Origin: a virus
Strand: one strand, 5' to 3'
Virus record (IMG/VR): IMGVR_UViG_3300023179_000128
Coordinates: 1 to 56,911 of that record
Length of the DNA stretch: 56,911 nucleotides
The notes under the pieces are model-generated. The model made no database searches and had not been told where the DNA came from. It saw only the letters and a program-made list of their open reading frames with translations. The translations under genes and the position numbers were made by a program. Each line of letters starts with the position of its first letter. Position 1 is the first letter of the stretch. Below are positions 31,049-38,118 of the stretch, one piece after another.

Positions 31049-31300
31049 ATGAATTTTTATCATCTACAAGCATTCATTAACAAAATAAAAAATAAAAAAA
31101 TGGTATTTGAAATTACCGACAAACAAATTTATCGTACAATTCATTGGACGGTTGAAACTGGAGAAGATACTTATTTCGTTCAATGTCAAGAAGATGAAAT
31201 AATGGATTTTTGGCATATTATAAGTGATAATGATGGTATAATTGATCGTGAATCTGAACTTGGTAAACAACTAATTGAGTTGTGTCAAGATGACCTATAA
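31049..31300 (+). CDS. Hypothetical protein (83 aa)
   Basis: An 83-aa product with a basic N-terminus (NKIKNKKMVFEI), a beta-rich middle and an acidic end. No motif. It is the last of the small-gene run before an AT-rich late-type motif at 31303. Confidence 0.6.
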   Translation: MNFYHLQAFINKIKNKKMVFEITDKQIYRTIHWTVETGEDTYFVQCQEDEIMDFWHIISDNDGIIDRESELGKQLIELCQDDL

Positions 31301-31302
31301 TT

Positions 31303-31320
31303 GTATATACATATATCTAT
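31303..31320 (+). promoter_or_regulatory. Late-type promoter variant
   Basis: TATATACATATATCTAT directly precedes the 31327 ATG by 7 nt and matches motifs at 27972 and 29818. Confidence 0.35.
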
Positions 31321-31326
31321 AAGAGA

Positions 31327-31452
31327 ATGGCAAAGAGAAAGTCGAAAGCAGAACCTAAAATAACCGTTATCAAGCGAGTAGGCAAACCATCTAAATATCA
31401 TCGCTCAAGATTAAAATTAAATAAAGACGGTTCAATAACAGTTTATGAATAA
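31327..31452 (+). CDS. Very small basic protein (41 aa)
   Basis: A 41-aa product, very basic (MAKRKSKAEP; RVGKPSKYHRSRLKL). It overlaps the next small gene by 8 bases. Nucleic-acid binding is plausible from charge. Too short for family assignment. Confidence 0.5.
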   Translation: MAKRKSKAEPKITVIKRVGKPSKYHRSRLKLNKDGSITVYE

Positions 31453-31555
31453 GAGAAAAATTGAAGATTTTTTATATTTCCTAACACTTTGGTTTTCCAC
31501 ATCGGTAATTGTGTTATGGTTAATTGGATTTATTTTTACACTAACAACTAAATAA
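31445..31555 (+). CDS. Very small membrane protein (36 aa)
   Basis: A 36-aa product with one hydrophobic helix of about 22 residues (FLTLWFSTSVIVLWLIGFIF) after a basic start. It overlaps the preceding gene and ends 5 bases before the next ATG. Supported by the clear membrane segment and the spacing only. Confidence 0.5.
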   Translation: MNKRKIEDFLYFLTLWFSTSVIVLWLIGFIFTLTTK

Positions 31556-31560
31556 AGTTT

Positions 31561-31722
31561 ATGACTTACATCAAACAACTATTGGGTATTAAAACCCATG
31601 TACAAACCAAAATCCAAACTACATTTAGAACTGTAGGTACACATCAACTGCCATATGAAGAGTGGTGTAAAGAGTTGAGAGTTAGTATGTTACACGGAAG
31701 AAGTGTTGTTTACATGGACTAG
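31561..31722 (+). CDS. Hypothetical small protein (53 aa)
   Basis: A 53-aa frame with a mixed, slightly basic product (QLLGIKTHVQTKIQT, then PYEEWCKELRVSM). Starts in the TTATG context 5 bases after the preceding gene. No motif. It is followed by the second tandem promoter cassette. Confidence 0.5.
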   Translation: MTYIKQLLGIKTHVQTKIQTTFRTVGTHQLPYEEWCKELRVSMLHGRSVVYMD

Positions 31723-31767
31723 AACGTTAATAATTAATTGTCTATAGCAGGGATGTCCGGGACTTGA

Positions 31768-31794
31768 TTGACCCGGGCTACCTTGCTATCTTTA
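31768..31794 (+). promoter_or_regulatory. Upstream promoter of second tandem pair
   Basis: TTGACCCGGGCTACC at 31768 and TATCTTTA at 31787-31794 (offset 19 nt), then TTATATAAGAAGAAACGGGA. The 28-nt block from TATCTTTA onward is identical to that at 28406-28433. Confidence 0.75.
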
Positions 31795-31843
31795 TTATAT
31801 AAGAAGAAACGGGAGAAAAGCGGAACAGGAATAATAGAATTGA

Positions 31844-31870
31844 TTGACCGCAACTGTTTTGATAAATTTA
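31844..31870 (+). promoter_or_regulatory. Downstream promoter of second tandem pair
   Basis: TTGACCGCAAC at 31844, TAAATTTA at 31863-31870 (offset 19 nt), then AATATAAATAAA before the 31883 ATG. Confidence 0.7.
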
Positions 31871-31882
31871 AATATAAATAAA

Positions 31883-32722
31883 ATGACAAAAAATATGAAC
31901 ACAAGTATGAAAAAACGTGGTAGACCAAGTAAAAAACAAGTAACTGAGTATCAAGTATCAGTTCCAACATTAATTGATTTTGATATTGTTAAGTTGAACA
32001 ACTTAGATATTGATCCACGAATGATGGAAACAATGAAAAGTGGTATGTCAATTGATGATTTGATTTCACACGAAGGTGGTATACCATGTGCAACTAATAT
32101 TATGTGTATAGGTGATCCAGGAGTTGGTAAAACAACTGTGTTATTGGATTTGTTAGCTGGTGTTCAGAATCGTGGTAGAAAATGTTTGTTCATTTCAGGT
32201 GAAATGGGTAAAAAACAAATGTTCAAATACACACAACGTTTTCCACAATTCGGTAACATTCAAACATTGTTTATGTCTGATTATTTAGAACATAATACTA
32301 AAGATGTAATTGAACAAGTTATGAATATGGGTTGGGATTTGATTTTGATTGATAGTATAGCTGAGATTATTGAAGGTGTTCGTGATGACAATAAATGGGA
32401 TCGTAAGCAAGCTGAATCATGGTTAGTTGATTTGTGTGTTAAGAATAATAAAGGTGAAAATAAACAAGATAAGTTCACATCGTATTTATTGATTCAACAA
32501 GTTACTAAACAAGGTGATTTTGTAGGTTCAAATAAATTAAAACACATGACAGATGCAATGATGGAAATGCGTAGAAGAAGTGATCGTGATGGTGGTGGAA
32601 CATATATGAATTTTATGAAGAATAGAAATGGTAATGTGGATATGCATTTTAGTTATGAACTACAAAACGATTACATTTACTACGGTACAATATCAAAATC
32701 TGAAGTTGGGGAAGATGAATAA
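31883..32722 (+). CDS. RecA/RadA-like ATPase with N-terminal RGRP motif
   Basis: The 279-aa P-loop protein has Walker A GDPGVGKTT (residues 77-85), a switch region with FISGEMGKKQM and Walker B WDLILIDS (Asp157), matching the RecA/RadA/DnaB-like ATPase core; the GEMG and the QVTKQGDFVGSNKLKHM block are close to RadA/Sms. An extra N-terminal KKRGRPSKK motif may add AT-hook DNA binding. It could be a recombinase or branch-migration helper. Start is 31883 since upstream codons are promoter. It is under tandem promoters. Confidence 0.83.
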   Translation: MTKNMNTSMKKRGRPSKKQVTEYQVSVPTLIDFDIVKLNNLDIDPRMMETMKSGMSIDDLISHEGGIPCATNIMCIGDPGVGKTTVLLDLLAGVQNRGRKCLFISGEMGKKQMFKYTQRFPQFGNIQTLFMSDYLEHNTKDVIEQVMNMGWDLILIDSIAEIIEGVRDDNKWDRKQAESWLVDLCVKNNKGENKQDKFTSYLLIQQVTKQGDFVGSNKLKHMTDAMMEMRRRSDRDGGGTYMNFMKNRNGNVDMHFSYELQNDYIYYGTISKSEVGEDE

Positions 32723-32724
32723 TC

Positions 32725-32751
32725 TTCACCTCAGCTCTTTAATTAAATTTA
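32725..32751 (+). promoter_or_regulatory. Early/middle-type promoter (divergent)
   Basis: TTCACCTCAG at 32725 and TAAATTTA at 32744-32751, offset 19 nt, then TTATATAAATAAA. The G of TTGAC is replaced by C. Confidence 0.5.
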
Positions 32752-32775
32752 TTATATAAATAAAAATAAAAAAAT

Positions 32776-32937
32776 ATGCAAGTAAAAGAATCAAAAACAA
32801 ATTGGCACTTCAGGATTAGTTTATTTAAATCATGTCTTCGAATTATGGCTGGAGTGACAATGATTAGGGGTGAATTAGTAATATCAGGAGTATTGTTTAT
32901 ATTAGCTGAATTATTAGGTATTATTGAAGAACTTTAA
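32776..32937 (+). CDS. Small hydrophobic protein (53 aa)
   Basis: A 53-aa product with an aliphatic C-terminal segment (ELVISGVLFILAELLGII) preceded by a basic stretch (FKSCLRIM). Possibly membrane-associated. It starts 8 codons after a promoter-like site and is followed by the 32950 gene. Not recognised. Confidence 0.5.
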   Translation: MQVKESKTNWHFRISLFKSCLRIMAGVTMIRGELVISGVLFILAELLGIIEEL

Positions 32938-32949
32938 AAAATAGAAATT

Positions 32950-33174
32950 ATGTATACGAAAAAAGATTTTAAATGTGTTGATGGATTTTATTACATAGGA
33001 AATGTAATTGATGTGGATGGTAATCCGTGGGTTGAAGAAGAACAACTTGAATTGATTATAATGGAACTAAATAATGGTTCTGAAATTGAAGAAATGAAAT
33101 TAGAAAAAAGTGTTGCTTTTGTTCAGTTTACAAACAACATAAACGATTCATTAAATTATATACACTTAAATTAA
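32950..33174 (+). CDS. Hypothetical acidic protein (74 aa)
   Basis: A 74-aa mostly beta then acidic helical protein (VDGNPWVEEEQLELIIMEL). No recognisable motif. Starts 12 bases after the preceding stop and ends 8 before the next gene. Confidence 0.55.
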   Translation: MYTKKDFKCVDGFYYIGNVIDVDGNPWVEEEQLELIIMELNNGSEIEEMKLEKSVAFVQFTNNINDSLNYIHLN

Positions 33175-33182
33175 TTACAACT

Positions 33183-34301
33183 ATGAATATAAAAATGAAC
33201 AAGGTATTGCCTGTTATTATTGAACAGCCTTACACTAAAAACACTCCAGAATGGAGAGTTCAAAACTGGTGGAGTTGGGAAAAGTATTTTATTGAAGAAG
33301 TAGAGGCTAATAAAATCTATACTTTGATTGACTTGATTAAGTCACAACCTAAAATAACACCTAAAAAAGGAGATATTATCTATGCTTCTAAAGCAAGTGA
33401 AATACCACGTTTTAAACTTAAAGAGTTTATCAAGGATAATAACTTAAAAAAGACATCTAGAGTTGGAATGGCTAGTGTAGTTATAATTAATAAAGGATAT
33501 TTTAATGAGTTAATTAGTAAATTAAAACGTGATGAATGTAATTTTATTAAAGAAGATTTCATGGATGTTATTATAAAAAAGAGTAAAAATAATTTAAGTG
33601 AAGGTGTTTATAACATTTATAAAAATGCTATTGATAAAAATAAAGTTGGATTTGTTAGACAGGATACCAATCAGTTAAAAGATCTTTTAAAGAAATACCC
33701 AAACCTACTTAATGAGTATACTAATAATACTTTTAAATTAAAAGGAATATCAGTTGATCTTTATCGTGAAAATAGATTGTTAGAGTTATTAAACACTATT
33801 GTTGATAATGAGGTACTTATACAAAGCGGAAAAATGAAATTTGTATTTGATGAAGAGTTATTTGTTGAGTTGAATAAAGAAGGAATTGAACTGGATGATG
33901 ATTATTTAAAAACACTCCGTGATATGCTATTCAGTTCTGATAAATCAAATGTTAAGTTAGGTTTTGAAATGATGTCTAATCTAGTAATTGACCAACCAAC
34001 ACTTTTATCAATGTCATTTTTGTTGAATGAACTATATCATACAACTAATTTTAGACCAAGTTATTATGTATCGTCTAATTCAAATTTAAAGAGTTTATTG
34101 AAGGTATTTAAGACAAAAGGTATACGTTGGGAAAGTGATTGGAAGACATTTGGTACTGGATTGAGAATAAATTTTAAAGATGGTAAGGAAGGAGAAATTG
34201 TTAAGAAGTTTTTGTTAGACAATATTAACCGTGAATTTAAATTAAGTAATTCAGCCGCTGAGAGTTTAGTTGATATTGTTTTTACGACCGAGGCTCAATA
34301 A
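33183..34301 (+). CDS. Unknown protein (372 aa), upstream of the VWA/MoxR pair
   Basis: A 372-aa soluble protein with no recognised domain. It contains an N-terminal Trp-rich segment (WRVQNWWSWEKYF), an RVGMASVVIINKG strand, central long helices and a C-terminal alpha/beta region (FRPSYYVSSNSN; LLDNINREFKLS). No Walker, metal or membrane motif seen. It is immediately upstream of the zincin-VWA gene, in the same strand and with a small gap, so it may be the third partner of the MoxR-VWA system. The sequence is rapidly diverging. Confidence 0.7.
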   Translation: MNIKMNKVLPVIIEQPYTKNTPEWRVQNWWSWEKYFIEEVEANKIYTLIDLIKSQPKITPKKGDIIYASKASEIPRFKLKEFIKDNNLKKTSRVGMASVVIINKGYFNELISKLKRDECNFIKEDFMDVIIKKSKNNLSEGVYNIYKNAIDKNKVGFVRQDTNQLKDLLKKYPNLLNEYTNNTFKLKGISVDLYRENRLLELLNTIVDNEVLIQSGKMKFVFDEELFVELNKEGIELDDDYLKTLRDMLFSSDKSNVKLGFEMMSNLVIDQPTLLSMSFLLNELYHTTNFRPSYYVSSNSNLKSLLKVFKTKGIRWESDWKTFGTGLRINFKDGKEGEIVKKFLLDNINREFKLSNSAAESLVDIVFTTEAQ

Positions 34302-34309
34302 TTAAATTT
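34283..34309 (+). promoter_or_regulatory. Early/middle-type promoter (divergent)
   Basis: ACGACCGAGG at 34283 and TAAATTTA at 34302-34309, offset 19 nt, then TATAAATAAAA. It overlaps the end of the 33183 gene and precedes the zincin-VWA gene. Confidence 0.45.
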
Positions 34310-34325
34310 ATATAAATAAAAAGAT

Positions 34326-35567
34326 ATGATAAATGATATGCACGGCGACATCGCCAAACACGCCAAAACGTTAATGTTCAAGGAACCGTTTTATGGATTG
34401 TTCCTGATTAGTTTGAATAAAGAAATTAGTGATACTGTTTCAACTGCTTGTGTTGCTAAAGATGGTATTAACACTAAATTAGTTATTAGTCCTAAATTTT
34501 GGGAGACAATATCTGATAGTTGTAAAGTAGCTGTTTTGAAACATGAATTGTTGCATATAGCGTTTAAACACTTACAAATGTTTGATGAGTTTACAGAAAA
34601 AGAATTGTTGAATGTAGCGGCTGATTTAGAAATTAATCAGTATATTGAAGACACTTATAAAGACGAAACTTGGGAGGGCTTAGAAATTGATAAAGCACCT
34701 TGGGCTGCTCTTAATTTACCTATTAAAGCGGGTACTAGAAAATATTATGAGTTGATTTTACAAGAATGTAAAAATAATCCGAATGGAGATGTTTGTAAGT
34801 TTTTAGACGCTATGAAAGATGCAAATGGTGATGGTGAGTCAAGAAAAATTACATTAGGTGATGGTACTGAAGTTGAAGTAAAAGCATCTCATGAGTTTTG
34901 GAAACAGTTTGAGAACATGGATGAGGCAGAAAAAAAATTGATGGAAAAACAAATTGAACATCAACTTAAAGACACTGCTGACCAAGTACAAAGACAAAGA
35001 GGACATATACCCGGTGAATTGAAAGAATTGATTGATAGTTTATATGTGAGTGAAGAGCCAGTACTTGATTGGAGAGCTTATTTGAGACGTTTTAATGGTA
35101 TGGCTAGTAAAGTTTATACTAAGAAAACAAGACGTAAACCAAATAAACGTTTTTATGGTAATCCAGCTCTTAAAATCAAACAAAAGAAAAACACATTAGT
35201 TGCTATTGATACATCAGGTTCAGTTAGTAAAGATGATTTGAAAGAATTTTTAAGTGAAATTCATCATATCTGGAAGACAGGAACTCAAATGACTGTAGTT
35301 GAGTGTGATGCTGCAATTGGTCGTGTTTATGAATATAAAGGTAAAACACAAGAAGCATTAGAAGTAACAGGACGTGGTGGAACAAGTTATGAACAAGTAA
35401 TAAGATATCTTAAAGATCATAAAGACAAATATCAGAATTTGATTTACTTAACTGATGGTGAATGTGAGGTTGATACACAACCATGTAAACCAACTTTATG
35501 GGTTCATTGTTCAGGAAGAAAAATTAATGAGTCATTACCAGGTGCTAAGGTACAAATTAATTCATAA
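34326..35567 (+). CDS. Zincin plus VWA domain protein (DUF2201-type)
   Basis: The 413-aa protein has an N-terminal metallopeptidase-like domain with HELLH (residues 73-77) and a downstream AADLE (candidate third ligand), and a C-terminal von Willebrand A-like domain with MIDAS residues Asp295-x-Ser-x-Ser299 (DTSGS), Thr353 (GGTSYE) and Asp377 (LTDGE). This N-terminal zincin + VWA architecture is known as DUF2201. Such proteins pair with MoxR-type AAA+ ATPases, which are encoded next here. Likely an ATP-dependent protein remodelling or quality-control module; no target known. Confidence 0.85.
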   Translation: MINDMHGDIAKHAKTLMFKEPFYGLFLISLNKEISDTVSTACVAKDGINTKLVISPKFWETISDSCKVAVLKHELLHIAFKHLQMFDEFTEKELLNVAADLEINQYIEDTYKDETWEGLEIDKAPWAALNLPIKAGTRKYYELILQECKNNPNGDVCKFLDAMKDANGDGESRKITLGDGTEVEVKASHEFWKQFENMDEAEKKLMEKQIEHQLKDTADQVQRQRGHIPGELKELIDSLYVSEEPVLDWRAYLRRFNGMASKVYTKKTRRKPNKRFYGNPALKIKQKKNTLVAIDTSGSVSKDDLKEFLSEIHHIWKTGTQMTVVECDAAIGRVYEYKGKTQEALEVTGRGGTSYEQVIRYLKDHKDKYQNLIYLTDGECEVDTQPCKPTLWVHCSGRKINESLPGAKVQINS

Positions 35568-35593
35568 TGACCTCGATTCTTAACTTAAATTTA
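35567..35593 (+). promoter_or_regulatory. Early/middle-type promoter
   Basis: ATGACCTCGA at 35567 and TAAATTTA at 35586-35593, offset 19 nt, then ATTATAAATTAA. It overlaps the VWA stop and precedes the MoxR gene. Confidence 0.6.
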
Positions 35594-35629
35594 ATTATAA
35601 ATTAATAACGCAAAAAAATAATAAAGGCT

Positions 35630-36820
35630 ATGGCAAAAACGTCGAAAAAAACAAACGCAAGTGTTTCATTAAATGTTAATGAACTAAAAGATTTCTTGAA
35701 ACACATTATTGACAACAACCGTTACTTACAAGAAAATAGTAAGCCAATGGTTAGTACAGAAGTAATTGGTGATTCAGGTATTGGTAAAACATCAGCTATT
35801 GTTCAGTTAGCAGATGAGTTAGGATTGAATTTCGTTAAATTGAACCTTGCACAAATTGAGGAAATTGGTGACTTGGTTGGTTTTCCAATTAGACAATTCC
35901 AAATGAATGAAGGTAAAAAAACTGAATGGGTAGATGAGAATAGTGTTGAAGATTATAGAAAGAAAGGTTTTGAATCAACTGGTCTAAACCGTATGAGTTA
36001 TTGTCCACCAGAATGGATTAGTGGAAAATCTAATGGGGGTATTTTATTACTGGATGACTGGAATAGAGCTGATATGAGGTTTATTCAAGCTGTAATGGAG
36101 CTAATTGATAGACAACAATATATAAGTTGGAAATTGCCTAAAGATTGGCATATTATTTTAACCGCCAATCCTGATAATGGAGATTATTTAGTTAACAGTA
36201 TTGACAACGCTCAAAAAACGAGGTTTATTAGTGTTAATTTGAAATTTGATCTTAAATGTTGGGGTAAATGGGCTGAACAGTCTAAACTAGATGGCCGTTG
36301 TATTAACTTTATGTTGATGCATCCGGAACTAGTAACTAAAGAAGTTAACAGTAGAAGTGTTAGTATGTTCTTTAATAGTATTAGTTCACTTAAATCGTTT
36401 GAGGAGTCATTACCACTAATTCAAATGATTGGAGAAGGTTCAGTTGGTAGTGAGTTTAGTACTTTGTTTACAATGTTCATTAATAATAAATTGGATAAGA
36501 TGATTTCACCAGAAAACATCATAACACAAGATGAACAATATGTTATGAATACACTTAAAGGATTAGTTGGTAAAGATAAAGCTTATAGAGCAGATATTGC
36601 CTCAACATTAGGTACAAGGGTTGCTAACTATTTAGAGTTCTATGCTAAAGAAAATGCGGTTGAAAAACCACTTATTGAACGTATAAGTAAAATTGTTACC
36701 GAGAAAATATTTGCTACGGATGTAAGTTATAATATGGTTAAATCAATTTATAATAGTAATCCAGGTAAATTTAAATTGATGATGTTGAATAAAGAATTAG
36801 TAAAATATATAACTAAATAA
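35630..36820 (+). CDS. MoxR-type AAA+ ATPase
   Basis: The 396-aa protein has Walker A GDSGIGKTS (residues 47-55), a MoxR-like Walker B GILLLDDWNRAD (Asp142-Asp143), sensor 1 LTANP (Asn180) and an arginine near residue 199 in AQKTRF. MoxR-family ATPases normally end Walker B with LDE-NRA; here Glu is replaced by Asp. These enzymes remodel partner proteins through the VWA protein. It follows the zincin-VWA gene and has its own promoter. Confidence 0.88.
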   Translation: MAKTSKKTNASVSLNVNELKDFLKHIIDNNRYLQENSKPMVSTEVIGDSGIGKTSAIVQLADELGLNFVKLNLAQIEEIGDLVGFPIRQFQMNEGKKTEWVDENSVEDYRKKGFESTGLNRMSYCPPEWISGKSNGGILLLDDWNRADMRFIQAVMELIDRQQYISWKLPKDWHIILTANPDNGDYLVNSIDNAQKTRFISVNLKFDLKCWGKWAEQSKLDGRCINFMLMHPELVTKEVNSRSVSMFFNSISSLKSFEESLPLIQMIGEGSVGSEFSTLFTMFINNKLDKMISPENIITQDEQYVMNTLKGLVGKDKAYRADIASTLGTRVANYLEFYAKENAVEKPLIERISKIVTEKIFATDVSYNMVKSIYNSNPGKFKLMMLNKELVKYITK

Positions 36821-36822
36821 TT

Positions 36823-37125
36823 ATGAAATTACAACTAACAAAAACAACAGAATTAGAATTAAACCGTCTTAATAATATATATGGAGATGAAAAGTCACCA
36901 GAATATGATTATTGGGATAAAATGTCTGAATTAGAAAGACTAATTACAGACGCAGGAATGTATGTTGAAGGAGCGTATGAAGAAAATATATTTAATGACT
37001 TAAATGAATGGTGTAGGATTGTAGGTCCTATGGAATATCAACAAACATATCTTAACACACATCCTAATGTTGTTAGAGAGAAAATTGATAGAATGCTAAG
37101 AGAAAATATAATTCAAATAGTATGA
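36823..37125 (+). CDS. Hypothetical protein (100 aa)
   Basis: A 100-aa product with charged helices and an early TELELNRLN pattern, ending in a basic hydrophobic segment. It overlaps the GIY-YIG-like gene by 4 bases, and lies 2 bases after the MoxR gene. No known domain. Confidence 0.62.
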   Translation: MKLQLTKTTELELNRLNNIYGDEKSPEYDYWDKMSELERLITDAGMYVEGAYEENIFNDLNEWCRIVGPMEYQQTYLNTHPNVVREKIDRMLRENIIQIV

Positions 37126-37616
37126 AACCGTTAAAGAAAATAACACATGAAGATGCTCACTTCTATAAAGTGTTAGACAGTAATAAATTATCACCAGAAC
37201 AAGTTTGCGACAAAGCCACAGCGTTCACTTTGACTCCTGACCCGGTTAATCCGGGTTGGGACTTAGTGACTTACTATCAAGATAGTCCCTTAGATAGAGA
37301 TGGCAATTTAGTTCCTACCGAGTATGTTTATGTTCTAGTAAACAAATCAATGCCAGACATGGTTAAAATAGGAATGACAGTACGTGAAGTAGAAGAACGA
37401 GCAAAAGAAATTTCAGGAGCAACAGGTGTACCTACTCCATGGATACCAATTTATTCATTTAAATGTTTTAGCTCTTATAAACTAGAACAAGAAATTCATG
37501 AACATTTAGATGCAGTTCGTGTATCAGGTAATCGTGAAATGTTTTATATGCATTCAAAAGATGCTATTAGTATCGTTAATCAGTTGGGCGTTAAATACAC
37601 TATATCCCCGCTTTAA
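37122..37616 (+). CDS. GIY-YIG-like nuclease domain protein (T5orf172/MUG113 type)
   Basis: The 164-aa protein has YVYVLVNKSMPDMVKIGMT (about residues 67-85), where the usual GIY and YIG motifs appear as YVYVL and KIGMT, followed by RAKEISGATGVPTPW and EQEIHEHL with a conserved Arg and Glu. This is the T5orf172/MUG113 variant of the GIY-YIG nuclease superfamily, common in phages. No intron or homing target is seen around it, so it is probably a free-standing nuclease or inactive binding domain. Confidence 0.78.
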   Translation: MKPLKKITHEDAHFYKVLDSNKLSPEQVCDKATAFTLTPDPVNPGWDLVTYYQDSPLDRDGNLVPTEYVYVLVNKSMPDMVKIGMTVREVEERAKEISGATGVPTPWIPIYSFKCFSSYKLEQEIHEHLDAVRVSGNREMFYMHSKDAISIVNQLGVKYTISPL

Positions 37617-37641
37617 ACGGTTAAAAAATGATGTTCGTATA

Positions 37642-37649
37642 TATTTATA
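37642..37649 (+). promoter_or_regulatory. Late-type promoter motif TATTTATA
   Basis: GTATATATTTATATAG surrounds TATTTATA in the 166-base non-coding gap after the GIY-YIG gene; no gene starts directly after it, so the transcript would have a leader of about 130 nt. Confidence 0.4.
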
Positions 37650-37721
37650 TAGAATCGCTTATCCACGTTAAATCCCGGGTAAAGGCCGTTGGAAATATTT
37701 GGTTGACCTCAATAAGTAAGT

Positions 37722-37752
37722 TTGGCCTCCCAGGATATTTTCCATATTTTTT
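37722..37752 (+). promoter_or_regulatory. Promoter candidate, TTGGC type
   Basis: TTGGCCTCCC at 37722 with TATTTTTTA starting at 37745; box offset is 23 nt, the same as at 6450. A TTGACC at 37703 has no -7-like box at the proper distance. Confidence 0.4.
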
Positions 37753-37782
37753 ATAAAATAGTAAATAAATTAATAATTACTT

Positions 37783-38118
37783 ATGAGTACTAAAGAGATG
37801 AAGGAAGTAAGAAATGGGAAGAGAGAGATAGGAGTTAGATTGTTAACATTAAGTAACTGTGATTACTGTACATGGCTGAAGAGTGAACTAGATGCAAAAG
37901 GGATATTCTACACTAACATTGACGCTGACCAATTTTCCGAATTCGCTGATGCAATCGAAGAAGAATATCAAACTGAAGTTTACCCAATTGTATTCCTTGA
38001 CTTAGGAAATGATGAAATAACTATTGTATCTGAAACGAGTTTGGAGACATCAAAAACATTACGTACATTTGACACAATACCACATTTAGTAGGTATTATA
38101 AAATCATATATAAAATGA
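37783..38118 (+). CDS. Glutaredoxin-like protein
   Basis: The 111-aa protein has a C26-D-Y-C29 redox motif after a short beta strand (RLLTLSNCDYCTWLK) and a cis-Pro-like YPIVFLD strand. The layout is glutaredoxin/thioredoxin-like, with N- and C-terminal additions. It could reduce ribonucleotide reductase or other targets, parallel to the thioredoxin at 21890. It is the first gene after the gap and overlaps the next by 4 bases. Confidence 0.82.
   Translation: MSTKEMKEVRNGKREIGVRLLTLSNCDYCTWLKSELDAKGIFYTNIDADQFSEFADAIEEEYQTEVYPIVFLDLGNDEITIVSETSLETSKTLRTFDTIPHLVGIIKSYIK

Noticed and set aside
31844-31882. N-terminal extension of the RadA-like gene from an upstream TTG
   Set aside because: These 13 codons coincide with the promoter boxes; the same artefact occurs at 28463-28501 because the promoter cassette is duplicated.
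37122-37616. Homing endonuclease role for the GIY-YIG-like gene
   Set aside because: No intron boundaries or split gene near it, and the domain is the T5orf172 variant that usually is free-standing.
37703-37708. TTGACC as early/middle promoter
   Set aside because: No TATMTTTA-like box 19 nt downstream; the TTGGC-type site beside it is preferred.
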